From NCBI GenBank assembly GCA_963773875.1, contig CAVZCV010000011.1:62001-126000 (forward strand): a stretch of 64,000 nucleotides of DNA, in the 5' to 3' direction. The position numbers and the translations under genes were made by a program. Shown piece after piece: positions 1-9,227 of the stretch. Origin of the DNA: CAVTYH01 sp963773875. GTDB lineage: Bacteria; Planctomycetota; Planctomycetia; Pirellulales; JADZDJ01. Position 1 is the first letter of the stretch. Each line of letters begins with the position of its first letter. The notes beneath the pieces were generated by a model. The model was not told where the DNA came from, did not search any database, and saw only the letters and a program-made list of their open reading frames with translations.

Positions 1-1230
1 TTCCTGAGCGATTGTGCTTCCCACAACGTTGCAAATTGCGAGGGTTGGATGGCCCTTGCGTTTTACTTCGCGAAGTGCCGCCAACGTGTCGGCCGTTTCG
101 CCACTTTGCGTAATCGCAAAAAGCAGCGTATCGCGGTCAAGGGGTGGGTTACGGTAACGCAGCTCGCTGGCGTATTCGACTTCCACTGGAATTCGGGCGA
201 ATTCTTCGATCAGGTATTCGCCCACTAGCGCCGCGTGCCAGCTTGTGCCGCATGCCGTCAGAATTAAGCGATTGACCTGGCGTAATTGCTGAGGCGTTAA
301 ATTCAACCCGCCGAACACGGACGTCGCTTCTTCACGATCGAGTCGGCCTCGCATTGCGTTCTGCAGCGATTCCGGCTGTTCAAAAATTTCTTTCAGCATG
401 TAGTGCGGATAACCGCCGAGCTGCACATCCGCCGCCTCGATCTCGAGGTCACGCACCCGATGTTTTACTTGCCCTTGATCTCGATGGATTACACGTAGGC
501 CGCTGGCAGTGACGACCGCCAATTCGTGATCCGCTAAATAGACAATTCGCTGGGTGTGACCAACGAGCGGCGAGGCATCGCTGGCAACGAAATGCTCATC
601 TTCCCCAACTCCCACCACCAGCGGACTGCCAAGGCGTGCAGCAATAATGACGTCGGGATGGCTCCGGAATAATATCGCTAAACCATAAGTGCCGCGAAGT
701 TGGGCCAACGCCTCTTGAACCGCCAAGATCAACGGTTCGTGCGCGTCATGTTCGGCGGGCTTGGACACCTTCGCAGTCGGCGGTTTTCCATTCGATTCGG
801 TCGGAGCATGCTTCTCGAGGCAACTGGCAATTAAATGCGCGATAATTTCGGTATCGGTTGCGCTACGGAAGATATATCCTTCAGCTTCCAGTTTCTCTTT
901 TAAGGTACGAAAATTCTCGATCACTCCGTTATGCACGACAGCCAAGATTTGCTCGCCGCCAAAATGCGGATGCGCATTATCGTCGGTTGGCGCACCATGC
1001 GTCGCCCAGCGAGTGTGGCCAATCCCAATCGTTCCGTGGGCAGGCGTTTCAGCGAGTTTCTGCTCCAGGCAATCGATCCGCCCTGCGGTCTTTACGACCA
1101 TCAGTTTGCCTTCAGTCGAAACGGTAACTATTCCTGAGCTGTCGTAGCCGCGATACTCGAGCCGATGCAGTCCTTCGATCAAGAAATCGACCGCTGGCTG
1201 TTGGCCCACATATCCGACAATGCCACACAT
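1..1230 (-). CDS. glmS: Glutamine--fructose-6-phosphate aminotransferase (isomerizing), 5' part
   Basis: GlmS makes glucosamine-6-phosphate from fructose-6-phosphate and glutamine, the first step towards UDP-GlcNAc for peptidoglycan or LPS. The reading frame starts MCGIVGYVG, so Cys2 is the N-terminal nucleophile of the class II glutaminase domain, followed by RLEYRGYDS and GHTRWATHG. The first SIS domain begins near residue 325 (TACGTSWHA) and contains the ITQSGETADT sugar-phosphate motif. The gene runs off the left edge after 410 codons; the family is about 600-615 residues, so roughly a third is missing. It is divergent from kdsB, and both supply envelope sugar precursors. The identification is secure. 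Confidence 0.96.
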   Translation of the reverse strand, partial: MCGIVGYVGQQPAVDFLIEGLHRLEYRGYDSSGIVTVSTEGKLMVVKTAGRIDCLEQKLAETPAHGTIGIGHTRWATHGAPTDDNAHPHFGGEQILAVVHNGVIENFRTLKEKLEAEGYIFRSATDTEIIAHLIASCLEKHAPTESNGKPPTAKVSKPAEHDAHEPLILAVQEALAQLRGTYGLAILFRSHPDVIIAARLGSPLVVGVGEDEHFVASDASPLVGHTQRIVYLADHELAVVTASGLRVIHRDQGQVKHRVRDLEIEAADVQLGGYPHYMLKEIFEQPESLQNAMRGRLDREEATSVFGGLNLTPQQLRQVNRLILTACGTSWHAALVGEYLIEEFARIPVEVEYASELRYRNPPLDRDTLLFAITQSGETADTLAALREVKRKGHPTLAICNVVGSTIAQE

Positions 1231-1321
1231 GAACGAACTCCAGATTGGGGTTGCAAGCGAACTGTCTAATTAGTTTACCATGTTCATTGGACCCCGCCGA
1301 TGTGATTCAGGTGATAAAAAC

Positions 1322-2128
1322 ATGATGAGAAACGATCAAAAAAGTGGAATTCGCGGTCGGATTGTCATTCCGGCGCGACTCGCCTCAACGCGATTGCCGC
1401 GAAAGTTGCTGCTTTCAGTGACGGGAAAACCACTGATTCAGCACACCTATGAGGCAGCACAGAAATCCCGGTTGGCAAGCGGCTTGTGCGTGGCTACCGA
1501 CAGCGAGGAAATATTTGAGGCGGTGAAAGCATTCGGCGGTCAGGTATTTATGACCAGCCCCGCCTGCGCAAGCGGAACTGACCGAATTGCTGAAGTTGCC
1601 GAACAGCTGGACAACACCGACGTAATTGTGAACGTGCAAGGCGACGAACCTGAATTGTCGGGCGAGGCAATTGATTTGGTCATGGAAATTCTATTGCAGT
1701 CGCCCACTGCGGCAATGGCGACGCTGGCCACTCCAATTCGATCGCATGAAAAGCTTCTGGATCCATCGTGTGTTAAAGTGGTCTTGTCGCGCGTTAAAAC
1801 AAGCGCTTTCACATGTCAAGTCTTCCAAGCCATTTACTTCAGTCGTGCTCCCATTCCCCATGTGCGCGATGGGAACGATAAAATGTTGACTTCCGAACCG
1901 CCTTGTTTTTTTCAGCACATCGGTTTGTATGCCTATCGAAAAGCGTTTCTGCTGCAGCTGGCAAAATGGCCCCGCACGCCGCTAGAACAATTGGAAAATC
2001 TTGAGCAGCTACGAGTGCTGGAAAACCGCCACGAAATTCTTGTTGGCATCGTGGATGAGCCGACCGTCGGCATCGATACAGCGTCTGATTACGCTGACTT
2101 TGTAGTGCGGTTTAGAGATCGAAGCTAA
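1322..2128 (+). CDS. kdsB: 3-deoxy-manno-octulosonate cytidylyltransferase (CMP-KDO synthetase)
   Basis: This enzyme activates KDO with CTP for lipid A inner-core assembly in the cytoplasm. The sequence has the N-terminal nucleotide-binding signature IPARLASTRLPRKLL (near residue 15), CVATDSEEI, VNVQGDEPEL and YFSRAPIPHVRD, and ends near TASDYADF, all diagnostic for KdsB. The ATG at 1322 (second ATG at 1325) is preferred because CAGGTGA lies about 9 bases upstream; an in-frame ATG at 1280 would add 14 residues that do not resemble the family. The stretch just before the YFSR motif carries a few extra residues compared with typical members. It lies divergent from glmS. KdsB implies a KDO-containing outer-membrane glycolipid. 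Confidence 0.93.
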   Translation: MMRNDQKSGIRGRIVIPARLASTRLPRKLLLSVTGKPLIQHTYEAAQKSRLASGLCVATDSEEIFEAVKAFGGQVFMTSPACASGTDRIAEVAEQLDNTDVIVNVQGDEPELSGEAIDLVMEILLQSPTAAMATLATPIRSHEKLLDPSCVKVVLSRVKTSAFTCQVFQAIYFSRAPIPHVRDGNDKMLTSEPPCFFQHIGLYAYRKAFLLQLAKWPRTPLEQLENLEQLRVLENRHEILVGIVDEPTVGIDTASDYADFVVRFRDRS

Positions 2129-2264
2129 GAGCGTCCAGTTGGGCGTGGACAGGCTCACGCAATTTCGGACGCTGACGGCTTGCTATCGGGCAAAGTACAA
2201 TTGAAAATAGTTGGCACATGCTTAAGCAAATCGATTTTCAGTTCAGATCACGCTGGAGACTACT

Positions 2265-2747
2265 ATGGTTGCCACGAATGTTTGTTGCTGTTCCAGATTT
2301 ATGTTTTCAATGGTTTTTGCGATGCTGGCAGCTGCCGCCACGGCTGCTGATGCGCCTAAAGATGATGGAAAGAAATCCGATAAGCAACCTCTTAAGATCA
2401 TTAAACCGGACGAAGCGAAAGACCACGATGGCGAAGATGTCATCGTCGAATTTAAAGTTGCAGATGCCCGCGAGATTGACCGCGGGGTGTGTTTTTTGAA
2501 TTCCACGACAGACCGACAAGACCCCAAGCGATTTACAGCCTTTATCACCGGCAAGGGCCTGAAGAAGTTCAAGGAAGATCCAAAAACGGAGAAGCCCGCA
2601 GAAATGTTCAAAGGCAAAAAGATCCAAGTGACAGGCGCAATCAAGGTTTTCAATAAGCAATACGAAATCGAAGTCGATTCTCCGGATCAGATTAAGATCG
2701 TCGACGAAGAAAAAAAAGACAACGCAACGGCGGAGAAGAAACCGTGA
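2265..2747 (+). CDS. Exported OB-fold-like small protein
   Basis: This 160-residue protein begins with a cysteine-containing hydrophobic signal peptide (cleavage probably after ATAAD around residue 28), followed by a Lys/Asp-rich linker. A compact beta-rich module of about 95 residues comes next, with VIVEFKVADAREI, FTAFITGKGLKKF and KKIQVTGAIKVFNKQYEIEV. That pattern, a strand-rich body with a KKIxVTG...YEIEV finish, matches the small OB-fold (tRNA_anti-like) proteins often seen in planctomycetes. The fold call is by resemblance only, and ligand and role are unknown. A GGAG sequence 7 bases upstream supports the ATG. The charged C-terminal tail is low complexity. It lies just upstream of pyrG on the same strand. 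Confidence 0.7.
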   Translation: MVATNVCCCSRFMFSMVFAMLAAAATAADAPKDDGKKSDKQPLKIIKPDEAKDHDGEDVIVEFKVADAREIDRGVCFLNSTTDRQDPKRFTAFITGKGLKKFKEDPKTEKPAEMFKGKKIQVTGAIKVFNKQYEIEVDSPDQIKIVDEEKKDNATAEKKP

Positions 2748-2865
2748 GCGTGGCAGCTCGCCAGTTTTCCGCCGGCTTTTATTGCATTGACGAAGTGCAG
2801 ATTGCCGCGTTCAATGCCAATGGCGGAAGCACGATGCATCCCGACGCTGGATTAGGAAGACCGCA

Positions 2866-4494
2866 ATGACAAAGCATATTTTCGTTACTGGCGGAGTTGT
2901 TAGTTCTCTCGGCAAGGGGCTTACCAGCGCCAGTGTCGGATTGCTGCTAGAGAGTCGTGGCTTACGCGTCCGGATGCAAAAGCTGGATCCGTATATCAAT
3001 GTCGATCCCGGCACGATGAGTCCTTATCAGCATGGCGAAGTCTACGTCCTCGATGACGGCAGCGAGACTGATCTGGATCTCGGGCATTACGAACGCTTTA
3101 CCCACAGCCCGTTGACCCGCGATTCGAATTACACCACCGGGCAGATTTATTTAAGTGTGATCAATAAGGAACGCCGCGGGGAGTTTCTCGGCAAGACTGT
3201 CCAAGTCATTCCGCACATAACCAATGAGATTAAAAGCGTTATCCGTCGGCTGGCAGACAGCGATGCGGATGTGGTGATTACGGAAATCGGAGGTACGGTC
3301 GGCGACATTGAAAGTCAGCCGTTTTTGGAGGCCATCCGGCAGTTTTCGCTGGATGTCGGTAAGGAGAACTGCCTTTATATCCACCTCACGCTGGTACCGT
3401 ATTTGAAGGCGGCCGGTGAGCTCAAAACGAAGCCTACGCAACACTCGGTCGGCTTGCTCAGGCAAATCGGAATCCAACCAGATGTTTTGATCTGCCGCAC
3501 CGAGCAATCGATGTCGCGGGAAGATCGCGAGAAAATTGCGCTGTTTTGCAATGTTCCCACCGATGCGGTGATCGAAGAGAAGGACAAAGACTTTTCGATC
3601 TACGAAGTGCCGCTGAGTTTGCAGGAGAACAGGCTCGACGATCTAATCTGTCGCCGATTGGGGCTTAATACTCCGCCGGCGGATATGGATGACTGGCGCG
3701 ATTTGCTCTATCGGCTGCGGAATCCGCAGTGTGAAGTATCGATCGCCGTCGTCGGAAAATACGCAGAGCATCGGGATGCGTACAAGTCGATTTACGAGGC
3801 ACTAGATCACGCAGGAATCTCACACTCAGCGCAAGTGCGAATTCAAAGCATTCAAAGCGAATTGATCGAGCGAGAAGGACCGGAACGACTGCTAAGCGGC
3901 TTTGATGGAATTCTCGTGCCAGGCGGATTCGGTGAACGAGGCATTGAAGGCAAGGTGGAAGCCATCCGCTTTGCGCGGCAGCGGGGGATACCGTTTTTGG
4001 GAATTTGTTTAGGAATGCAGTGTGCGGTAATCGAGTTTGGCCGCAACGTAGTTGGACTGGTCGCTGCGCATTCCACTGAGTTCAATAAAGACACGCAGCA
4101 CCCGGTAATCTGCTTACTTGACGAACAACGGACAATCACCGACAAGGGCGGCACGATGCGATTAGGGTCCCAGGAGGCGCGCTTGGATCCGTCCAGCAAA
4201 TCGGCCCAATGTTACGGTACCGATACTATCTTCGAGCGGCATCGGCACCGATATGAATTCAACAATTCTTATCGATCGCAATACGAGGCGCATGGAATGC
4301 TAATCGCCGCGACGAGTCCTGATCATTCGCTCGTCGAGATCATCGAAATTCGCGAACATCCTTGGTTTGTTGCAGTCCAGTTTCATCCCGAGTTTAAGAG
4401 CAAGCCGACGGAAGCCCAGCCACTCTTTGCCGGTTTCGTCGCGGCGGCAGTTGAACGACATTCCAGCGGTCAATGGTCCGCAGCGAGCGGATAG
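2866..4494 (+). CDS. pyrG: CTP synthase
   Basis: CTP synthase aminates UTP to CTP using ATP and glutamine. The 542-residue length is normal. The N-terminal synthetase domain shows KHIFVTGGVVSSLGKGL, KLDPYINVDPGTMSPYQHGEV and the EIGGTVGDIES motif. The C-terminal class I glutaminase domain has GGFGERG, the nucleophile elbow GICLGMQ and the HPEF motif near the end (VQFHPEFKSKP). AGGAAG precedes the ATG. The frame is intact from start to stop. It sits immediately upstream of a DUF1844 gene, an arrangement common in planctomycetes. Confidence 0.98.
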   Translation: MTKHIFVTGGVVSSLGKGLTSASVGLLLESRGLRVRMQKLDPYINVDPGTMSPYQHGEVYVLDDGSETDLDLGHYERFTHSPLTRDSNYTTGQIYLSVINKERRGEFLGKTVQVIPHITNEIKSVIRRLADSDADVVITEIGGTVGDIESQPFLEAIRQFSLDVGKENCLYIHLTLVPYLKAAGELKTKPTQHSVGLLRQIGIQPDVLICRTEQSMSREDREKIALFCNVPTDAVIEEKDKDFSIYEVPLSLQENRLDDLICRRLGLNTPPADMDDWRDLLYRLRNPQCEVSIAVVGKYAEHRDAYKSIYEALDHAGISHSAQVRIQSIQSELIEREGPERLLSGFDGILVPGGFGERGIEGKVEAIRFARQRGIPFLGICLGMQCAVIEFGRNVVGLVAAHSTEFNKDTQHPVICLLDEQRTITDKGGTMRLGSQEARLDPSSKSAQCYGTDTIFERHRHRYEFNNSYRSQYEAHGMLIAATSPDHSLVEIIEIREHPWFVAVQFHPEFKSKPTEAQPLFAGFVAAAVERHSSGQWSAASG

Positions 4495-4535
4495 CAAAGT
4501 TGCTTGATTTCCCTTTTTGCAAAAACTCTCGCGGT

Positions 4536-4939
4536 ATGTCGAACGAAATGCCAAAAATAATCGTCGACGAAGATTGGAAAGCAGAGGTTCAGGCGGAGAG
4601 AGAAAAACTCCGCGGAGGTGCGAGCGAACCAAGCACGGGCCCGCGGGATGCGGCTGCGAGTGATCTTCGTCAGAATCAGGCGATCTCCAGGATCAGCTTC
4701 CGCCCGCATCGTTTCCATTTTTTTTAACGACGATTGCGACGCAGGCGATGGTCGCGCTGGGACAGCTTCCTAATCCCATCACCGGAAAGTCAGATATCCG
4801 GCTCTCTCAGGCGAAGCATCAAATCGATATGCTGGCAATTCTCGAGCAGAAAACGGTGGGCAATCGAACGCCGGATGAATCGGCATTGCTAGAGGAATTG
4901 CTGCACCAGTTGCGATTGGCCTACATAATGATGAAATAG
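4536..4939 (+). CDS. DUF1844 family protein, interrupted by a frameshift
   Basis: The first frame opens MSNEMPKIIVDEDWKAEVQ, the usual DUF1844 start, and ends at a TAA near 4727. The conserved core continues in the -1 frame: LPPASFPFFLTTIATQAM (from 4697), VALGQLPNP, then an alpha-helical tail with ALLEELLHQLRLAYIMMK, stopping at 4939. The join must lie between about 4660 and 4697, because the -1 frame has a TGA just before that interval. A single missing base restores one ORF of about 134 residues. An eight-T run sits immediately before the zero-frame stop, but slippage there would not restore the LPPASFP motif. The family's function is unknown; pyrG linkage is typical. Confidence 0.8.
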
Positions 4940-5285
4940 CCAGAACCGATCGGACACATGTGCGCGGCCGGTTCCAGTCAGCGTGTGATGAGGTTAGGAG
5001 AAAATATCGCAGTTTTTGGAAAATCGCGCGGCAGGTTTTGGCACAAAAAACGATTGATTTGCAGAACTTGCCCGACCCACAGGGGTTTTAACGCACGGTG
5101 GTGTGTCTGACATCCGATTTTCCTTCACTTCAAAAACATTTCAGGATTGCCTCCTTCTATGCATATCAAAGTGGCAGCCTGGATATTATGCTGTAGCTCT
5201 CGATAACTCTTTGCTGCAGTTGCTGGAACGCGGCTACAGCACACCCTGTTGAACGAAGAAGTTGGCCTTTGTTTGTCGTCGATCT
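4940..5285. other. Intergenic stretch, nothing recognised
   Basis: About 345 bases between the DUF1844 gene and the membrane/transglutaminase-like gene. I see no RNA gene, clear hairpin terminator, repeat or convincing promoter hexamer pair in it. It presumably holds the promoter of the downstream gene. Confidence 0.5.
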
Positions 5286-7427
5286 ATGCGCAAGCAAAGT
5301 AGTGATAAATCGTTGCATTGGATGCATGAATCGCGCTGGGTAGCGCGTACGCTTTCAATTCTTCTGCTGGCCGTTGTTGGTGTATTAGATTACGCAACCG
5401 GTCGCGAAATTTCGTTTACGTTGTTCTATCTGCTCCCGATTGCAACGGCGGTTTGGTTTCTAGAACGCCGCATCGGCATCGCCATGTGTTTGGCAGCCAC
5501 CGCAATTGGTATCGCGGTCCAATTGTTTGATCAGATGCCGCTGGCCGGAACTCTATGGAACAGCAGCATCGCGCTTGGTGTGTATCTGATAATTTGCATT
5601 CTGCTTGCGTACGTCAAGACCCATAATATTAAGTCGCCTTTGTTCATGGGTATCAATCGCATCGTTGCAGTTGCGATCGGATTGGGCTGCATCTTGGCAG
5701 TTGCAGGCGGCCTGGTTCAGCATCAATTTCCGGAGCGGACGGGTATAAACCGTGCGGCAAATCCGCCGGTCGTGGTAACAAAGTCCGCCGTAAGGCTCCT
5801 CGCGTCGGCAGCGGACGAATGCATGAAATCAAGCCGGCCTTTGCTGTTGGGTAGCCGGGATCCGAATGGCCCAAGCTGTGTGGACGTCGTTCGCACCGGC
5901 GACATTAAACAAAGCGTGCCTAATAATCACGGCGATTTGAATGGGGGCCCCGGCACGACCGTTGCCACAATCTATTTCTTCGACCGCCAAGAATTTAAGA
6001 CGGCGATGCAAGATTTTACGTGGCATCAAGGACGTTTCAAAACGTATCTCGAAAATACGCAAGTGGTCAACGACTTGGCAGCGCAGCGGGCCGACCAACT
6101 CGCCGCAAAAACCAAAGAGTTCGCTGAAATGACAAACGGTTGGACTCGCGTGCCCACCGAGTTGACTTCCATTGGCTACACGAACCGCGACGATTGGCCA
6201 AGCTACTGTGTCGCAGAACTCGATCAAGCAGTGGCCAACAAAGATCTGACAGGGTTGAAGCGCTGGGCCGGTGAATTGGCCGCGGCGACGTTCGCCTTGA
6301 GCGACCTGCATCGTTGGCTTGGATTTCTAGTCAAAAACCATTTAACTGCTCTCGCGTTTCAGCGCGACAGCGAAGCAATTTTTGCAGAAGCCGATGCCAG
6401 CGGCGCACCCTATGATCCCCGTAGCACTATTAGTTGGTTCCCGGCTGGCGTTCTAAGCTTGAACGGTGTGGGAAATTATCTAGAAGTCGAACGGCAAGCG
6501 GAACGATTATTTTCCATGCCAGTGGATCGGACGATTGCGCTGGCGTCAGATAAAAAGCCGGCTGCCAACGCGCTCTACATTTCGCCGGCGCTTCGCGATA
6601 TCTATTTGAATCTTGAATCCCCGCTTTCTTCGGAAAATCAAAAAACCTGGGAGCAATCCGCTCAAACACCATACGAGCACAGCTACCTGGAAAATATGCT
6701 GTATCGAGCCAAGCACGCGGATACCGCGGATTATTTGTGCACGGTGCTTAAAAAATTCGATCAAGTGAATCCGCACGCGACCGTCGGCGAGTTGATGAGC
6801 GTTATTATGTACCGTGGTCATTCATTCGCGGGGCTGGAATGGGCTGATCGATTCCAGCCCGAACTCTTGCATGCTTCCGAGCAAATTCCAACAAATGAAT
6901 CGGACTTGGACGCGCTCTTGGGTGCGTGCAAATGGACAAACAGTTTTTACGATCCAACCAACTATGGGGTTACTTTTACACTGCGCGACGCATTAGAGCA
7001 AAAGCGGCTCGACTGCGTGCGCGCAACAGACATGATCGGCGCTATTTTTCGCAACGCCGGCCGAACGCGTTTTGGAAATGTTCGCTGGTGCGCCTCGACT
7101 GGCGGGCATTCAGTAGCGGCATATTTTGAAGCGGCCGGCAACGAAATCAAGCCCAAGATCGTCGATGGTTTGATGCCGCCGTCAGCGCCTGAAAGCTGGC
7201 CGGAATGCTATTTTCACGGGCATCAGTGGCCGCCAGGGTTGCAGAATAATGCGCCGCCATACGCAGTCGAAATGTATGCTCGAGGCATCGACAGTTATAT
7301 CTGGATGGAGGGCTATCAAGTCCGAGGGCCAAAAGCTGGCTGGCTGACGTCGGCCGCGATTCCCTACTCAACGAGCCGCCGTGAGTTTCACTCGAAAAGA
7401 GTGTTTGACGGCCCATATCCACGTTAG
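5286..7427 (+). CDS. Membrane protein with C-terminal transglutaminase-like domain
   Basis: This 713-residue protein has about four to five hydrophobic segments within residues 20-150 (such as TLSILLLAVVGVLDY, FTLFYLLPIATAVWF, LGVYLIICILLAY), resembling the membrane sensor regions of histidine kinases. A last anchor near residues 125-145 is followed by a long extracytoplasmic region. Near the C-terminus, LDCVRATD, GGHSVAAYFEA and IVDGLMPP place Cys577, His608 and Asp627 in the order and spacing of a transglutaminase-like thiol triad; this assignment is inferred from pattern. I recognise nothing in the central 400 residues, which are rich in helices and aromatic residues. The ATG at 5286 is preferred to a TTG 24 bases upstream. 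No partner gene is obvious. Confidence 0.55.
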   Translation: MRKQSSDKSLHWMHESRWVARTLSILLLAVVGVLDYATGREISFTLFYLLPIATAVWFLERRIGIAMCLAATAIGIAVQLFDQMPLAGTLWNSSIALGVYLIICILLAYVKTHNIKSPLFMGINRIVAVAIGLGCILAVAGGLVQHQFPERTGINRAANPPVVVTKSAVRLLASAADECMKSSRPLLLGSRDPNGPSCVDVVRTGDIKQSVPNNHGDLNGGPGTTVATIYFFDRQEFKTAMQDFTWHQGRFKTYLENTQVVNDLAAQRADQLAAKTKEFAEMTNGWTRVPTELTSIGYTNRDDWPSYCVAELDQAVANKDLTGLKRWAGELAAATFALSDLHRWLGFLVKNHLTALAFQRDSEAIFAEADASGAPYDPRSTISWFPAGVLSLNGVGNYLEVERQAERLFSMPVDRTIALASDKKPAANALYISPALRDIYLNLESPLSSENQKTWEQSAQTPYEHSYLENMLYRAKHADTADYLCTVLKKFDQVNPHATVGELMSVIMYRGHSFAGLEWADRFQPELLHASEQIPTNESDLDALLGACKWTNSFYDPTNYGVTFTLRDALEQKRLDCVRATDMIGAIFRNAGRTRFGNVRWCASTGGHSVAAYFEAAGNEIKPKIVDGLMPPSAPESWPECYFHGHQWPPGLQNNAPPYAVEMYARGIDSYIWMEGYQVRGPKAGWLTSAAIPYSTSRREFHSKRVFDGPYPR

Positions 7428-7582
7428 GCGCCAAATATTTCCTTGACCGACGCCCGTTCGCAACGTCATTCTGATCTCGCATTCTGTTGAGCGGGGGAGT
7501 GGCATCGCAGGCCAAGATTGAGCAGCCAACGACGAAGTACACCTAAGTCGTATTCGCGCCTCTTCTGACGGAGAATCAATGT

Positions 7583-7859
7583 ATGTCGTTGCCATTCGCA
7601 GTTTCGTTTTCCGAGCTTCATGATCTGATATTTTGGGGCGCCATTCTACTGATCTGTAATCGTTCCGTCAATTAGCTACTACCTCTACAAGTGGCGCAAG
7701 ACGGAACTGGAGGCGGATCTTAAGCATGCCATGATTGAACGAGGCATGTCCGCCAATGACATCGAGCGCGTCCTGAATGCACGCCTTTCACAGACGTCCA
7801 AGGACGTCGCCAGAAATGAGCAATTCAAAGTGACGCAAAACTTTCATAGCAATTCGTAG
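7583..7859 (+). CDS. Small membrane-anchored protein, frameshifted
   Basis: The zero frame gives MSLPFAVSFSELHDLIFWGAILLI and stops at a TAG near 7674. The +1 frame continues the membrane helix (VIVPSISYYLYKWRKTE) and then a helical tail with LEADLKHAMIERGMSANDIERVLNA, ending at 7859. The combined product, one transmembrane segment followed by an LK..M..RGMS..DIE.VL motif, looks like a family of small planctomycete membrane proteins whose function I do not know. Removing a single T near 7650 rejoins the frames, so an indel error is likely. It lies 6 bases from the stop of the convergent FGE-like gene. Confidence 0.55.
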
Positions 7860-7865
7860 TTGCAG

Positions 7866-8900
7866 TCACTTTTCATCTGTATCTCGAACAACACGGAATC
7901 CAAGATTGGGGTAGCGCGAGTCGACCGTGTTGTAGTTGCGGAACGACAAGCGCGTAAACAGCGGCGCCGTATGCCATGCGCCGCCACGCCGCACCTTCTG
8001 TCCGCCGTCGGCAGGTCCATGAGGGTCATCAACGGGGGAATTCGCATAATAATCTGCAGCGTACCAATCGTTTGTCCATTCCCAAACGTTTCCATGGACA
8101 TCGCATAGACCAAAGTTATTGGCTGGAAAACTACCAACCGGTGCGGCCAAGAAGAAGCCATCGCTGGCCGGAACTGTTTTATTTTTGGGGTAATATGTCG
8201 GGAATTTTGCAAAGAAATCGGCATCGGCTGTGTTGCCAATATGGGCAAGACCTGCTGGAGAATCGCCATTCCAATATCGCGTTTTGCTGCCGCCGCGAGC
8301 GGCATATTCCCACTCCGCCTCAGTTGGCAAGCGATACTTGTGGCTTTCCTTTTTGCTGCGCCAATCGCAGAAGGCGACGGCATCGTTCCATGTGACATCG
8401 ACAACCGGTTGGTTGTCCGGCGTCGGAAAACCTGGATTCGTCCAACTATATTTTGGGTCGCGGCCTTCGAACTTCTGTTCTTGCTGATTGAACCCCCAAC
8501 CACCTGAACCGCGTCGCGAATCTTCATGGCGTTCCGCTTGCGTCTTATAGCCGGTTGCTTCGACAAATTGCTTAAATTGTCCGTTCGTGACCTCGTATTT
8601 GCCGAAGTAAAACGGCTTCGTGATTCGAACACGATGCTGGGGCTGCTCGTCCTTGAAGAAATCGGCAGCGAGGCCATACTGCGGAAATTCCTTGGCGAGA
8701 TTCTCCGGCGTGTCGCTTCCGCCCATCAAGAACTCGCCAGATGGAATCAAAACCAATATCATCCCAAGGGAACTCGTGATTTCCTTTGTTGCCGCTGGGC
8801 CCGACTCGCTGTTCTGACGCGAATCGTCCGGCGGTGCGCTAAGTGCGACTGAGCTGCTGAAAACCAATGCGGCGCAGACTACGACGGAATAGCATTTCAT
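7866..8900 (-). CDS. Secreted formylglycine-generating-enzyme-like (SUMF1/EgtB/PvdO fold) protein
   Basis: This 344-residue protein has a clear signal peptide (residues 1-21, ending VALSAPP). The rest is a single FGE-sulfatase fold domain: MILVLIPSGEFLMGG, GKYEVTNGQFKQFVEATGY, PVVDVTWNDAVAFCDW, YRLPTEAEWEYAARGG, LCDVHGNVWEWTNDWY, VRRGGAWH, SFRN and LGFRVVRD. True formylglycine-generating enzymes carry a catalytic Cys pair in the C-terminal RGG segment; here that segment reads RGGAWHTAPLFTRLSFRN without cysteine. Sulfatase activation is therefore unlikely, and it belongs to the broad periplasmic or secreted group of unknown substrate. The start ATG is followed by a well-formed signal peptide. 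It is convergent with the preceding small membrane protein. Confidence 0.85.
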   Translation of the reverse strand: MKCYSVVVCAALVFSSSVALSAPPDDSRQNSESGPAATKEITSSLGMILVLIPSGEFLMGGSDTPENLAKEFPQYGLAADFFKDEQPQHRVRITKPFYFGKYEVTNGQFKQFVEATGYKTQAERHEDSRRGSGGWGFNQQEQKFEGRDPKYSWTNPGFPTPDNQPVVDVTWNDAVAFCDWRSKKESHKYRLPTEAEWEYAARGGSKTRYWNGDSPAGLAHIGNTADADFFAKFPTYYPKNKTVPASDGFFLAAPVGSFPANNFGLCDVHGNVWEWTNDWYAADYYANSPVDDPHGPADGGQKVRRGGAWHTAPLFTRLSFRNYNTVDSRYPNLGFRVVRDTDEK

Positions 8901-9048
8901 CGTAATGCCCTTTTTTCGAAGCGTTTGTCCAGAATCATCGTGTCTTGAATGCTCCCGCGGGTCAATTGTTAATCAAAAACGGGTGATATTGGCACATTGG
9001 TTGCCTATTTTGCATTTAGGCCGACCAGACCTCAGGACATCACGAATC

Positions 9049-9227
9049 ATGGCAAAATATGGCAAGAAAGTTTGCATCGAAGTTAAAGAAAGCCATCAAG
9101 AAGGCCAAGGAAGGCAAGCAACGCAGTAGCAAAAAGGGGAAAAGCAAAAAATTGCAAGCAGGCAATTGCGATTGGACTTTCCAAGGCACGGGAAAAAGGT
9201 GCAAAAGTTCCCAAGAAAAAGAGCTGA
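9049..9227 (+). CDS. Small Lys-rich DUF6496-like protein, frameshifted
   Basis: Pieces in three successive frames assemble into one small basic protein. They are MAKYGKKV from the ATG at 9049, then ASKLKKAIKKAKEGKQRSSKKGKSKK, then KQAIAIGLSKAREKGAKVPKKKS ending in TGA at 9225-9227. The final segment matches the KQAIAIGLSxARxxGAKVP signature of a widespread small-protein family (DUF6496-like, function unknown, about 60 residues). Two single-base indels in A- or G-rich runs explain the break. An alternative start at 9059 (MARKFASK) would need only one indel. The high Lys content would allow nucleic-acid binding, but that is speculation. Confidence 0.6.
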
